NCBI RefSeq assembly: GCF_004745945.1
Contig: NZ_SRLE01000008.1
Span: 62,001 to 126,000 of the forward strand
Reading direction: 5' to 3'
From: Mangrovimicrobium sediminis
GTDB lineage: Bacteria; Pseudomonadota; Gammaproteobacteria; Pseudomonadales; Halieaceae
DNA: 64,000 nt
The notes beneath the pieces were generated by a model. The model was given only the letters and a program-made list of their open reading frames with translations, was not told where the DNA came from and made no database searches. Shown here in pieces: positions 25,018 to 34,400 of this stretch. The position numbers and the translations under genes were made by a program. Numbering within the stretch: the stretch's first letter is position 1; each line of letters begins with the position of its first letter.

Positions 25018-27642
25018 TCAGGCCGCGCAATCCTCGCGCGCCTGATCCAGCAACTGGCGCAACTCAGGGATACACGAACCGCACTGGGTACCGCAGCGCA
25101 AGGCTGCGCCCAGTGTTTCCACCGAATCCGCACCGGCCTCGATGGCGCGCGCGATCTGCGTTTCACCCACCTCCCAGCAACTGCACACCAGCTTGCCCGC
25201 GGACTCACGTTCGGCGCTGAAGCCGGCCAGTAACTGGTGCCATTCGCCCGCAGCCGGGGTTTCGCTGCCCAGGCCGGTCATCCACCCGCGCTCCGGCAGG
25301 GCGTCGCGGGAGCGATTCAAGAACAACGCGTAGTGCAGCGTGTCGCCGCGCCGGCCGACTTCGCGCCAGTCGCCGCCCACGCTGTCCTCGTAACCGGCGC
25401 GCTCGCAATCCGCGCCCAGCTCGCGCGCCAGTTGCGCATAGACCGTTGCCGGCGCCGCGGTATCCGCCAGCAGGGTCAGGTAGCCGCCGCTCACCGCGAT
25501 GCGCGACCAGTAGGCCAGCTCCATGACCAGCGGCTCGCGGCTGAACAACAGCCCCCAGCTGGCCACCGCGCAGGGCGCGATACTGGCGTGGGCGAACTTC
25601 GACTGCGGCTGGCCCGAGTATGGGTCGGTGATTGCCGGGATCAGGTTGCTGGCGCCGCCGGCGGCGGTGAACTGGCCGCTCCAGTGGATGGGTACGAAGC
25701 TCTGGCCGCGGGCGATGCCCGGGTCCAGCGTGGCCAGCCCGCGCACGACACCCTGGGCGTTGCCCACTTCCACCAGGTCGCCCTCCGCCAGGCCCAGCTG
25801 CGCAGCGTCTGATGGGTTCAGGGAAATGCTGAAGAAGTCGCGGTGCTGGGACAGGCGCGGCACACGGCCGGTGCGCGTCATGGTGTGCCACTGGTCGCGG
25901 AAGCGGCCGGTGTTGATGGTCATGCCCTCGCCCGGCGCCGGCGCCTGCGGTTGCACGGCCACGATGCGGGCGCGGCCGTCGGCGGTGAAGAAGCGTCCGT
26001 CGCAGAACGGTTCGATCGCCGGCCCGGAAGCGGGGAGCGGCCAGCGCACTGGTGCCAGCGCCGCGTACTGGGCGTCGTCCAGCTGCGCCAGGGCGCCGAT
26101 GTCGAAGGCGCGGCTGCCGTTGTTCTCGAACGCGGAGAGCGCCGCGTGCTCGCGGAAAATCGCCTCCGGGCCGCGGTAGTCGAAGTGTTCGCCCAGGCCC
26201 AGGGCGCGCGCTACCTGGGTGACGATCAGCCAGTCCGGGCGCGCCTCGCCCAGCGCGGGCACCAGCTGGCGCTGGCGCGAGATGACCCGCTCGGAGTTGG
26301 TCACGGTGCCGTCCTTCTCGCCCCAGGGCGCCGCCGGCAGCAGCAGGTCGGCAAAGGCCGCGGTGTCGGTCTGTGCAGTGCAGTCGGAGACCACCACGAA
26401 CTCGCAGCGCGCCAGGGCGCGGCGCACCAGGGCGCTGTCCGGCAGGCTCACCGCCGGGTTGGTGGCCATGATCCAGAGGAACTTGATGTGCCCGTCGGCG
26501 GCGGCCTGGAACAGGTCGACTGCTTTCAGGCCAGGGCCGGCGGCCATGTCGGTGGCGCCCCAGAAGCGCGCCACGCGGTCGACGTCGGCGGGGTCGTAGT
26601 CCATGTGCGCGGCGAGCTGGTTGGACAGGCCGCCGACTTCGCGTCCGCCCATCGCGTTGGGCTGGCCGGTGATCGAGAACGGTCCCATGCCGGGCCGGCC
26701 GATGCGTCCGGTCGCCAGGTGGCAGTTGATGACGGCGTTGCACTTGTCGGTGCCGGTGGCGGATTGCTTCACACCCTGGGAGAACATCGACACGGTGCGC
26801 TCGGTGGCGGTGAACCAGTCGTAGAAGGTCGCCACCTCCTGTGCATCGAGGCCGGTGACCTGGGCCACGCCGGCTGCGTCGAGGTTGCCGGCGGCATCCA
26901 GTGCGGCGTCGAGACCGCTGGTGTGGGCGTCGATAAACGCGCGGTCCAGTGCGCCGTTGTTCGCCAGGTGGCGCAGCAGGCCGGCGAACAGGAAAGCGTC
27001 CGTGCCCGGCAGCAATTGCAGGTGCAGGTCGGCGAGGTCGCAACTGGCGGTGCGCCGCGGGTCGATCACCACGATGCGCTTGCCCGGGTTGGCCTGCTTC
27101 GCCGCCTCGATGCGCTGGTAGACCACCGGGTGGGTCCAGGCGGCGTTGGAGCCGACCATCACCAGCAGGTCGCAGTCCTCGACGTCCGCGTAGGTGCAGG
27201 GCACCACGTCCTCACCGAAGGCGCGCTTGTGCGCGGCCACCGCGGAGGACATGCACAGCCGCGAGTTGGTATCGACGTTGCCGCTGCCGAGGAAGCCTTT
27301 CATCAGCTTGTTGGCGACGTAGTAGTCCTCGGTGAGCAGCTGCCCGGACAGGTAGAACGCGATGGCGTCGGGGCCGTGCCGTTCGCGCGCCTCCTGCAGC
27401 TTGCTGCCGAGCGCGGCGATGGCCGCCTGCCAGGACACCCGGTGCCCTGCCAGAACGGGGTGGAGGAGCCGGCCCTCGTCGCCGAGTGTTTCAGCCAGTG
27501 CAGTCCCCTTTACGCACAGGCGGCCGGCGTTTGCCGGGTGGTCCCCGTCCCCCAAGACACCGCTGACCTGTCCCCCGGCAAGCTGCGCGGTGACGCCGCA
27601 GCCGACGCCGCAGTAGGGGCAGGTTGTATTGCAGTTGGGCAT
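25018..27642 (-). CDS. nasA: Assimilatory nitrate reductase, molybdopterin catalytic subunit
   Basis: 874 residues. The N-terminal [4Fe-4S] motif CPYCGVGCGV starts the Mo-bisPGD reductase domain; typical Nas blocks are LCMSSAVAAHKRAFGEDVVPCTYAD cut short here, WIMATNPAVSLPD and the molybdopterin C-terminal domain (INTGRFRDQWHTMTRTG). A BFD-like [2Fe-2S] domain closes the protein (KLVCSCWEVGETQI...CGTQCGSCIPEL), as in Klebsiella-type NasA. It reduces nitrate to nitrite in the cytoplasm. No Tat signal. Last gene of the minus-strand nitrate operon, 11 bases after the reductase subunit gene. Confidence 0.95.
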   Translation of the reverse strand: MPNCNTTCPYCGVGCGVTAQLAGGQVSGVLGDGDHPANAGRLCVKGTALAETLGDEGRLLHPVLAGHRVSWQAAIAALGSKLQEARERHGPDAIAFYLSGQLLTEDYYVANKLMKGFLGSGNVDTNSRLCMSSAVAAHKRAFGEDVVPCTYADVEDCDLLVMVGSNAAWTHPVVYQRIEAAKQANPGKRIVVIDPRRTASCDLADLHLQLLPGTDAFLFAGLLRHLANNGALDRAFIDAHTSGLDAALDAAGNLDAAGVAQVTGLDAQEVATFYDWFTATERTVSMFSQGVKQSATGTDKCNAVINCHLATGRIGRPGMGPFSITGQPNAMGGREVGGLSNQLAAHMDYDPADVDRVARFWGATDMAAGPGLKAVDLFQAAADGHIKFLWIMATNPAVSLPDSALVRRALARCEFVVVSDCTAQTDTAAFADLLLPAAPWGEKDGTVTNSERVISRQRQLVPALGEARPDWLIVTQVARALGLGEHFDYRGPEAIFREHAALSAFENNGSRAFDIGALAQLDDAQYAALAPVRWPLPASGPAIEPFCDGRFFTADGRARIVAVQPQAPAPGEGMTINTGRFRDQWHTMTRTGRVPRLSQHRDFFSISLNPSDAAQLGLAEGDLVEVGNAQGVVRGLATLDPGIARGQSFVPIHWSGQFTAAGGASNLIPAITDPYSGQPQSKFAHASIAPCAVASWGLLFSREPLVMELAYWSRIAVSGGYLTLLADTAAPATVYAQLARELGADCERAGYEDSVGGDWREVGRRGDTLHYALFLNRSRDALPERGWMTGLGSETPAAGEWHQLLAGFSAERESAGKLVCSCWEVGETQIARAIEAGADSVETLGAALRCGTQCGSCIPELRQLLDQAREDCAA

Positions 27643-27653
27643 ATCGTTGGTTC

Positions 27654-28904
27654 TCAGGCCGCCGCCAGCGCTTCGCTGACATCGCGGCCGAAGATCAGGC
27701 CGGCGCGCAGGGCGCCGATCTCGCCACCGCCGCTGATCAGCTCGCTGTACCAGGTGCCGCCGCGCTTGTCGCCCACCAGCACCGCGCCGACCAGGCGGTT
27801 GTCGCGCAGCACCAGGCGGCGGTAGACACCGTTCCCGCGCAGCACCAGTTGTTCGGCAGCGTCATCGAGTTCGCCGGCGCGGTAGATCTCGACGCCGGAA
27901 ATCTTCAGTTGCGTCGGGTAGTCCTGCAGGCAAAACGGCGGGTGTTGGACGCCGGCGAGCTGCGCGGCGAGCACCGCCGCCTGTTCGCGGATCGGCGCCA
28001 CCAGGCCGAAGCAGTGTTCGCCGAACTGCGAGCACTCGCCCAGGGCGTAGACCCCCGGTGCCGAGGTGCGCAGGCGCTCGTCCACCCGAATGCCGCGCGC
28101 CGTGGCGATGCCCGCCTGTGCCGCGAGTTCGATGTTGGGTGTGATGCCGGTGGCGAACAGCAGCAGGTCCGCGGGCAGGCGCTCGCCGTTGTCCAGGGTG
28201 ACACCGCACAGGCGGCCGTTGTCATCGGCAGCGACGCCGGCGATCTGCACGCCGAGGTCGAAGTGAATACCGCGCGCCTCGAGGTCGCGCTGTAACTGGG
28301 CGCCGCCCTCGGTGTCGAGCTGCCGGTTCATGATCACCGGGTTGCGGTGCAGGACCCGGGTGTCGAAGCCCAGTTCGTTGAGCCCGTGCGCGGCCTCCAG
28401 GCCGAGCAGGCCGGCACCCACAACCAGCGCCCGGCGACCGCGCGCCGGCAGGGCGCGCAGCTCGCGCGCATCGCGCAGGGTGCGGAACACTTCGACACCA
28501 ATGATGCCGCTGCAATCCACCCCCGGGCGGGCCACGCCGGCGCCGGTGGCGAAGACCAGGGCGTCGAAGGGATGTTCGCTGCCATCCGCGCAGCGGGCGG
28601 TACGCGCGTCGGTATCGATCGCGCTGACCCGGGTGCCGGTGACGAACTGCACGGTCCCGGGACTATCTGTCTCGGGACTGTCTGTCTCGGGCATGGCGGG
28701 CTCGAGCATCGCCGGTTCAAGCATGGCGAGGTCGGCCTCGCTGTTCTCGCCAGCCAGCACGTTGGACAGCAATACGCGGTTGTAGCAGGCCTCGGTCTCG
28801 TCGCCGATCACCGTGACGTCGAGGTCGTGCTCCAGCTGTGCCAGCTCCTGCAGCACATAGGCCGCAGCCATACCCGCACCGACGATGACCAGTTTGCGCC
28901 GCAT
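27654..28904 (-). CDS. NAD(P)/FAD oxidoreductase, NasC-like electron donor to NasA
   Basis: 416 residues. An N-terminal FAD motif (LVIVGAGMAAAYVLQEL), a second NAD-binding motif (RALVVGAGLLGLEAAHGL) and the FAD block YALGECSQFGEHCFGLVAP resemble the N-terminal part of NirB and the NasC reductase subunit. It probably passes NADH electrons to NasA. ATG at 28904 chosen; an earlier start would overlap the ABC ATPase gene. Odd feature: residues about 61-84 are built from short repeats (LEPAMLEPAMPETDSPETDSP) encoded by 15-base direct repeats near 28659-28730, in a loop that varies in this family. Confidence 0.85.
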   Translation of the reverse strand: MRRKLVIVGAGMAAAYVLQELAQLEHDLDVTVIGDETEACYNRVLLSNVLAGENSEADLAMLEPAMLEPAMPETDSPETDSPGTVQFVTGTRVSAIDTDARTARCADGSEHPFDALVFATGAGVARPGVDCSGIIGVEVFRTLRDARELRALPARGRRALVVGAGLLGLEAAHGLNELGFDTRVLHRNPVIMNRQLDTEGGAQLQRDLEARGIHFDLGVQIAGVAADDNGRLCGVTLDNGERLPADLLLFATGITPNIELAAQAGIATARGIRVDERLRTSAPGVYALGECSQFGEHCFGLVAPIREQAAVLAAQLAGVQHPPFCLQDYPTQLKISGVEIYRAGELDDAAEQLVLRGNGVYRRLVLRDNRLVGAVLVGDKRGGTWYSELISGGGEIGALRAGLIFGRDVSEALAAA

Positions 28905-28914
28905 GTCGCCAGTC

Positions 28915-29808
28915 TCAGGCCGCCTGGGTATCCGCGCCGCCGGAGGGGCTGTCGTCGTCCGGGGCCGGTGCCGAGGCATCGCGCAGGGGCGCCGGTTTGG
29001 CCTCGCCGCGGGCCTTGGTGTCCGGGTTCACGTGTTTGGCATAGAGGAACTCCAGCACCTGCTGGCGCAGGTGGACGAAATCCGGGTCCTCGGCGAGTTC
29101 CAGGCGGTCGCGCGGGCGCGGCAGGTCGATCTGCAGGATCTCGCCGATGGTGGCCGCCGGGCCGTTGGTCATCATCACGATGCGATCGGACAGCAATACG
29201 GCTTCGTCCACATCGTGGGTAATCATGATCACGGTGTTGCCGAGCTCCGCCTGGATGCGCATCAGCGAATCCTGCAGCTGCGCCCGGGTCAGCGCGTCCA
29301 GCGCGCCGAAGGGTTCGTCCATCAGCAGCACCTTGGGCTGCATGGCCAGGCAGCGGGCGATGCCCACGCGCTGTTTCATGCCGCCGGAGATCTCGCCGGG
29401 CAGCTTGTTCATGGCGTGGTCCATGTTGACCAGCTTGAGGTTGTGCTCGATCCACTCGCGGCGTTCGGCGCGGCTCTTGGTCTTGCGAAACACCTGGTTG
29501 ACCGCCAGCTCGACGTTCTCGTACACGGTGAGCCAGGGCATCAGCGAGTGGTTCTGGAATACCACCGCGCGGTCCGGGCCGGGCTCGTCCACTTCCCTGC
29601 CCTCCAGCGCCACGCCGCCCTCGGTGGCGCGCAGCAGGCCGGCGACAATATTCAGCACGGTAGACTTGCCGCAGCCGGAGTGGCCGATCAGCGAGACGAA
29701 CTCGCCTTTTTCCATTTTCAGGTTTACGTTCTGCAGCGCGCGGAACTTGGTGCCGCCGGTGTTGAATTCGATGCCGACGCCGGTGATGTCGAGATACTTG
29801 CCTGCCAT
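28915..29808 (-). CDS. nrtD: Nitrate ABC transporter ATP-binding protein
   Basis: 297 residues. Walker A GHSGCGKST, Q-loop VVFQNHSLMPW, signature SGGMKQRVGIA, Walker B VLLMDEPFGALD and switch His in MITHDVDEA. High similarity in organisation to NrtD/NasD/CmpD ATPases of nitrate and bicarbonate uptake. A Pro/Ala/Asp-rich tail of about 35 residues is extra. GGAG ribosome site upstream of the ATG at 29808. Energises the permease encoded directly upstream. Confidence 0.92.
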   Translation of the reverse strand: MAGKYLDITGVGIEFNTGGTKFRALQNVNLKMEKGEFVSLIGHSGCGKSTVLNIVAGLLRATEGGVALEGREVDEPGPDRAVVFQNHSLMPWLTVYENVELAVNQVFRKTKSRAERREWIEHNLKLVNMDHAMNKLPGEISGGMKQRVGIARCLAMQPKVLLMDEPFGALDALTRAQLQDSLMRIQAELGNTVIMITHDVDEAVLLSDRIVMMTNGPAATIGEILQIDLPRPRDRLELAEDPDFVHLRQQVLEFLYAKHVNPDTKARGEAKPAPLRDASAPAPDDDSPSGGADTQAA

Positions 29809-29839
29809 TGTCTGTACTCCTCGCTAGCTCTGTGTCGCG

Positions 29840-30829
29840 TTACCGCAGTACGGCGTTCTTGTCCCAGGTCACCCGCTTCTGCAGGGTGAGCATGAGCTTG
29901 TCCAGGGCGAAACCGATAAAGCCGATCACCAGCACCGCGACCATGATGCGGCCCAGGGAATCGGAGCTGCCGTTCTGGAATTCGTCCCAGACGAACTTGC
30001 CCAGGCCCGGGTTCTGCGCCAGCATCTCCGCGGCGATCAGCACCATCCAGCCGGTGGCCAGGGACAGGCGCAGGCCGGTGAAGATCATCGGGATCGCCGC
30101 CGGGATGACGATTTTGCGAATGTGCGTGAACCAGGGCAGCGCCATTACGCGGCTGACGTTGACCAGGTCGCGGTCGATGCCGGCCACGCCCACGGTGGTG
30201 TTAATGAGCGTCGGCCACAGGCAGCACAGGGACACGGTGATTGCCGAATTGAGGAAGGACTTGTCGAACATCGGGTCCTCCGTGGTGTAGGAGGCGCTCA
30301 CCACCATGGTCACCAGCGGCAGCCAGGCCAGCGGCGACACCGGCTTGAACACCTGGATGATCGGGTTCATCGCCTTGTACATGCCGGCGGACAGGCCGCA
30401 GACGATACCCAGCGGGATGGCGATCAGGTTGGCGATGAGGAAGCCCGCCGCCACCGTCCACAGGCTGGTGCGGATCTGGTCGATGAAAGTCGGCTTGCCG
30501 GTATAGTCCCGCCACTTGATTTCGGCGTCGGGGTTTTTCTCGAGTTTTTTCGCGTTGCGCTCTTCCTGGCGCTGGTTGAATTCCGTTTCTTTTTGCCGTT
30601 CGCGCTGGTGTTCATCCGCCAGGTTCTGCACCTGTTCCCACACCTGTACCGGGCCGGGAAACTGGCCCAGCGAGGTGTCGATCCGGTTGGCGGCAAACTG
30701 CCACAGCATCAGGAAGGCGAAAATCCCGATAGCCGGCAGCACCAGGCCCTCGAGGAAGGTCTTGGAGCTGATACCGCTGATCATCTGCCGGTAGCGGTCG
30801 TCGGGGCGGAGTGCTGCTGCGTCTGACAT
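29840..30829 (-). CDS. nrtB: Nitrate ABC transporter permease
   Basis: 329 residues from the ATG at 30829, preferred over an ATG three codons upstream because AGGATG then sits at correct ribosome-site spacing. Membrane helices flank a long charged insertion (residues about 65-115, Arg/Glu/Lys-rich) before the BPD_transp_1 domain. The ABC loop for the ATPase is AAEMLAQNPGLGKFVWDEF. This arrangement is that of NrtB/NasE inner-membrane permeases. Encoded between the binding protein and the ATPase. Confidence 0.92.
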   Translation of the reverse strand: MSDAAALRPDDRYRQMISGISSKTFLEGLVLPAIGIFAFLMLWQFAANRIDTSLGQFPGPVQVWEQVQNLADEHQRERQKETEFNQRQEERNAKKLEKNPDAEIKWRDYTGKPTFIDQIRTSLWTVAAGFLIANLIAIPLGIVCGLSAGMYKAMNPIIQVFKPVSPLAWLPLVTMVVSASYTTEDPMFDKSFLNSAITVSLCCLWPTLINTTVGVAGIDRDLVNVSRVMALPWFTHIRKIVIPAAIPMIFTGLRLSLATGWMVLIAAEMLAQNPGLGKFVWDEFQNGSSDSLGRIMVAVLVIGFIGFALDKLMLTLQKRVTWDKNAVLR

Positions 30830-30889
30830 GGTGTACATCCTGCGCTGTATGCGTTGCGCCGCCCGCGTGGGGCGGCGCGGTCTTTCGGG

Positions 30890-32281
30890 TTAGATGGTCT
30901 CGTTGCCCTTGAGGCCGATCGGGAACTGCTCCAGATAGGCGTTGGGCTTGGTGCCGTCGTAGACCTTGCCGTCGATGAACTCGGTCTGCGGTGCACGGTA
31001 GCCGCTCTCGGTGGCGAACTCGGGGAAGTCGGAGGCATCCATTTCGCCGTCCTCGATCAGCGCCTCGGCGGCGGCCTGGTAGATGTCCGGGCGGTAGACA
31101 CTCTTCGCCACTTCGTCGTACCAGCTGTCGGCCTTGGGCTCGGCGATCTGGCCCCAGCGGCGCATCTGGGTGAGGTACCAGACGGCGTCGGAGTAGTAGG
31201 GGAAGGTCGCGTTGTAGCGGAAGAACACGTTGAAGTCCGGTACCTCGCGCTTGTCGCCTTTCTCGTATTCGAAGGTGCCGGTCATGGAGTTGGCGATCAC
31301 GTCGTAGTCGGCGCCCACGTACTCGGGACGGGACAGGATCTTCACCGCCTCCGGACGGTTGGCGTTGTCGTTCTCATCCAGCCATTTCGCCGCGCGCAGT
31401 AGCGCTTTGACCACGCGGATAGAGGTGTTCGGGTACTTCTCGGTGAACTCCTTGGTCATGCCGAAGACTTTTTCCGGGTTGTTCTTCCAGATCTCGTAGT
31501 CGGTGATGACCGGCACGCCGATGCCCTTGAATACCGCCTGCTGGTTCCAGGGCTCGCCCACGCAGTAGCCGTAGATGGTGCCGGCTTCCAGGGTGGCGGG
31601 CATCTGCGGCGGCGGGGTGACGGAGAGCAGTGCGTCGGCGCTGAGCTGGCCGGAGATGTCGCCCTTGTGCGGCGCGTAGTAGCCGGGGTGGATGCCGCCG
31701 GCGGCCAGCCAGTAGCGCAGCTCGTAGTTGTGGGTGGAAACCGGGAATACCATGCCCATGTTGAAGGGCTTGCCCGCGGCCTTGTATTTCTCGACCACCG
31801 GCTTCAGGGCATCGGCCTTGATCGGGTGTACCGGCTTGCCGTCTTCATCGTGGGGGATGTTTTTCTTCATCTCTTCCCACACGGCGTTGGACACGGTGAT
31901 GCCGTTGCCGTTGAGGTCCATGGAGAAGGGGGTGACGATGTGCGCCTTGGTGCCGAAGCCGATGGTCGCCGCCAGCGGCTGGCCGGCGAGCATGTGGGCG
32001 CCGTCCAGCTGGCCGTCGATGACGCCGTCGAGCAGTACCTTCCAGTTGGCCTGGGCCTCGAGGGTCACGTACAGGCCCTCGTCCTCGAAGTAATGGTTCT
32101 CATAGGCCACGGCCAGCGGGGCCATGTCGGTCAGCTTGATGAAGCCGAACTTGAGTTCGTCCTTTTCCGGCTCGCCCAGCTCGGCGCTGGCGGACAGCGG
32201 CAGGGCAGCTGCGAACAGCGAACCCAGGGCGAAGGCGCCTAGCTGGCGGCGGGTGAGAGAGAGAAATCCTTTGCGAGTCAT
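30890..32281 (-). CDS. nrtA: Nitrate-binding periplasmic protein (NrtA/NasF-type)
   Basis: About 463 residues. A twin-arginine signal ([26 protein letters not shown] shortened: TRRQLGAF) targets it to the periplasm. The mature protein has the NrtA/CmpA fold: [51 protein letters not shown] and [15 protein letters not shown], all ligand-pocket regions of the family. Two adjacent ATGs exist; the second (32281) has better spacing from AAGGGG. It is the first gene after a structured leader and a sigma-54 promoter match. Confidence 0.93.
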   Translation of the reverse strand: MTRKGFLSLTRRQLGAFALGSLFAAALPLSASAELGEPEKDELKFGFIKLTDMAPLAVAYENHYFEDEGLYVTLEAQANWKVLLDGVIDGQLDGAHMLAGQPLAATIGFGTKAHIVTPFSMDLNGNGITVSNAVWEEMKKNIPHDEDGKPVHPIKADALKPVVEKYKAAGKPFNMGMVFPVSTHNYELRYWLAAGGIHPGYYAPHKGDISGQLSADALLSVTPPPQMPATLEAGTIYGYCVGEPWNQQAVFKGIGVPVITDYEIWKNNPEKVFGMTKEFTEKYPNTSIRVVKALLRAAKWLDENDNANRPEAVKILSRPEYVGADYDVIANSMTGTFEYEKGDKREVPDFNVFFRYNATFPYYSDAVWYLTQMRRWGQIAEPKADSWYDEVAKSVYRPDIYQAAAEALIEDGEMDASDFPEFATESGYRAPQTEFIDGKVYDGTKPNAYLEQFPIGLKGNETI

Positions 32282-32320
32282 CATGTACCCCTTGAGTCTC
32301 AGTAGTTGAACTAACGAACA

Positions 32321-32371
32321 CTCCCCTCGGGCAGTGCCAGTCGAGGGAGAGCGTCGGTGCTCAGAGGGGAG
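32321..32371 (-). promoter_or_regulatory. NasT/ANTAR-type attenuator leader of nrtA
   Basis: Read on the minus strand, a GAGC-ACCGAC-GCTC hairpin (32362-32349) has a hexaloop with A at position 1 and G at position 4, the ANTAR-protein RNA signature. On either side lie CTCCCCTC (32371-32364) and CTCCCTCG (32349-32342), both able to pair with the same downstream GAGGGGAG (32328-32321), so two folds exclude each other. A second hexaloop was not clear, and the U-tract after the last stem is weak. Confidence 0.55.
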
Positions 32372-32417
32372 GATCGCGATGTGGTGTAGCTGTAGCTCTT
32401 GTCTAAGTCTTTACAAA

Positions 32418-32433
32418 TACAAAACGTGGGCCA
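32418..32433 (-). promoter_or_regulatory. Sigma-54 promoter match upstream of nrtA
   Basis: Minus-strand TGGCCCACGTTTTGTA matches TGGCAC-N5-TTGCA except at three positions (GT instead of GC at -12). It would start transcription near 32406 and include the attenuator. A TGCACCA NtrC half-site lies about 80 bp further upstream (32511-32517). Remaining 32434-32550 shows nothing else. Confidence 0.5.
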
Positions 32434-32550
32434 GAAAACCAATAATTCAACAATAACAAATGCTTAATTGAATAACGCCTCGTCCGGGGGTGGCCGCCGA
32501 CGCGGGATCGTGCACCAAATTCGCTCGTCCGGGCACGCGCCTGCCACCTC

Positions 32551-33732
32551 TCAGGGCGTGAGCATGAGGTCCGGCCCCAGTTCGATACCCGGCTCGATCT
32601 CCCAGACGTCGGCGTGGCGATTCAGCGGCTTGTAGTCCTGGCTCGGGCAGGGCATGCCCAGGTGGCGGGCCGCCTCGCGGTACAGGTCGGTGCGTAGGGT
32701 GCGCTGGGCCAGCGCCTTGATATCGGCCGGGTCGAAGCCCTTGCCGAGCAATTCGCCGATGTGTTCCAGCAGCCAGGTGCCGTCGGAGCGCCAGGGGAAG
32801 CCGGCCTGGAAGCGGCCGAACACGTGGAAGTGCGGTCGCTCCACCACCGGCCCGCCCTTGCTGAAGGTGAAATGGCCGGTGATCGAGGGGCGCAGCACTT
32901 CCTGCGGCAGGTCCAGGTAGCCGGGCTGCGCGAGCACGGCCACGGTCTCCTCGCGGTTGACCGGGTCGGACAGCCAGGCGCAGGCCTCCATCAGCGCCAG
33001 GCGCAGGCGCAGGTGTGAACCGGGGTGGCTCTGGTGCCAGTTCTCGGTGACACCGAGCACTTTCTCCACGCCGTTGTTCCAGATCTGGTAGCCGGTGGCC
33101 TGCACTGCGCCGATGCCGTATTGCACCGCCATGCTGTTCCAGGGCTCGCCGACGCAGAAACCGTCGATGATGCCGCGCGCCAGGCTGTCGACCATCTGCT
33201 CCGGCGGCAGGACGATGATGCGCACGTCGCGCTCCGGGTCGATGGCGCCGCTGCGCAGCCAGCTGCGCAACTGCAGGGTGTGGCAGGAGAAGGTGTGGGC
33301 GGTGGCCAGCGTAACCTGGCAGCCGCTCTCGCGCAGGTGCTGGGCGAAGGCCGCGGCGGTGTGCTGGGCGCCGAGCATCGGGTCGCCGCCGTGCGCGGCA
33401 ATCGCCTGGGACAGGCCCTGGCTCAGGGTGATGGCGTTGCCGTTGAGTGACAGCGCCAGGCCGGTGATCACGTCGGCGCGCATGCCGCCCACGCCCAGCG
33501 AGGTCGCCAGCGGCAGCGGCGCCAGCATCTGCGCCGCGTCGAGCACGCCGGCCACCAGCTTGTCGCGCAGGTTGGCCCAGGACACCTCGCGCTGCAGGCT
33601 GATGTCCAGCCCGTACTTGCTGTAATAGCCCAGTTCCTGCGCCATGATCAGCGGGGCGCTGTCGGTGAGGCGGATAAAACCCAGGTTGAGTTCGCGCTTC
33701 TCCGCCGGAGGCAGGCGCTGTATATCGCTCAT
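32551..33732 (-). CDS. nasS: Nitrate sensor NasS
   Basis: 393 residues, homologous along its length to the nitrate-binding protein encoded next to it (LNLGFIRLTDSAPLIMAQELGYY, NLRDKLVAGVLDAAQMLAPLPLA shortened, LSLNGNAITLS, DGFCVGEPWNSMAVQYG) but without any signal peptide, so it is cytoplasmic. That is the defining difference of NasS, which binds NasT when nitrate is absent and releases it when nitrate or nitrite is bound. It overlaps nasT by four bases (ATGA). A 180-base gap (32371-32550) before the attenuator separates it from nrtA's leader. Confidence 0.9.
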   Translation of the reverse strand: MSDIQRLPPAEKRELNLGFIRLTDSAPLIMAQELGYYSKYGLDISLQREVSWANLRDKLVAGVLDAAQMLAPLPLATSLGVGGMRADVITGLALSLNGNAITLSQGLSQAIAAHGGDPMLGAQHTAAAFAQHLRESGCQVTLATAHTFSCHTLQLRSWLRSGAIDPERDVRIIVLPPEQMVDSLARGIIDGFCVGEPWNSMAVQYGIGAVQATGYQIWNNGVEKVLGVTENWHQSHPGSHLRLRLALMEACAWLSDPVNREETVAVLAQPGYLDLPQEVLRPSITGHFTFSKGGPVVERPHFHVFGRFQAGFPWRSDGTWLLEHIGELLGKGFDPADIKALAQRTLRTDLYREAARHLGMPCPSQDYKPLNRHADVWEIEPGIELGPDLMLTP

Positions 33733-34370
33733 CGTTGCCTTCCTTTCGGTTTGCTTCGCTCCAGGATGGAGATCACCTCGCGGGCGGTCTCCCCCAGGGT
33801 GCGGTTCTTGTCCATCGCCAGTTTACGCAGGGTGGCGAAGGCTTCCTCCTCCTCCACCTTGTGCAGTGACATGAGCAGGCCCTTGGCCTTTTCCACCAGC
33901 TTGCGTTCCTCGAGCTGGCGGCGGGTCTCGTCCAGTTCCTCGCGCAGGTTGTTGAAGGCGGAGAACTGGGCGACCGCAATGTCGATGGCGGCGCGCACCC
34001 GGGTGGGATTGATGTCCTCGGCCTGGTAGGCCGTGACCCCGGCGCGGATGGCGTCGGTGATGAAACCCTGGTCCCCGGCCTCGGAGAACATGACCACCGG
34101 GCGCGGGTTGTGGGTGGAGGCGATCGCCAGGCTCTCCAGCACGTCGCGGTCCGGGGAGTCCAGGGCGATGATCACCACGTCCGGTTCCTGCTGCGCCATC
34201 TGGAACAGCAGGCCGGAGGCGGTGGGAATGACCGACAGCACCTCGAAGCCGACCTCGCGCAGGCGCGCTTCGACGGCGGTGGCACGCGAGAGATCGTCAT
34301 CCACCAGGATGACGCGCAACACCTTGTTAGCGGGTGAATTCGGCACGGAATACCAGGGCCGGCGGCTCAC
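33729..34370 (-). CDS. nasT: ANTAR-domain antiterminator NasT
   Basis: 213 residues. Pseudo-receiver domain (LRVILVDDDLSRATAVEARLREVGFEV shortened: VILVDDD; an Asp in VVIIALDSPD), a coiled-coil linker (NNLREELDETRRQLEERKLVEKAKG shortened) and a C-terminal ANTAR domain (AKGLLMSLHKVEEEEAFATL...ETAREVI). NasT binds hexaloop hairpins in nas leaders and prevents termination. GTG start at 34370; a downstream GTG at about 34346 is possible. It follows the porin gene by 30 bases and is translationally coupled to nasS. Confidence 0.9.
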   Translation of the reverse strand: MSRRPWYSVPNSPANKVLRVILVDDDLSRATAVEARLREVGFEVLSVIPTASGLLFQMAQQEPDVVIIALDSPDRDVLESLAIASTHNPRPVVMFSEAGDQGFITDAIRAGVTAYQAEDINPTRVRAAIDIAVAQFSAFNNLREELDETRRQLEERKLVEKAKGLLMSLHKVEEEEAFATLRKLAMDKNRTLGETAREVISILERSKPKGRQR

Positions 34371-34400
34371 AGGACGCCGCCGGCACAGCAGACAACGGGA

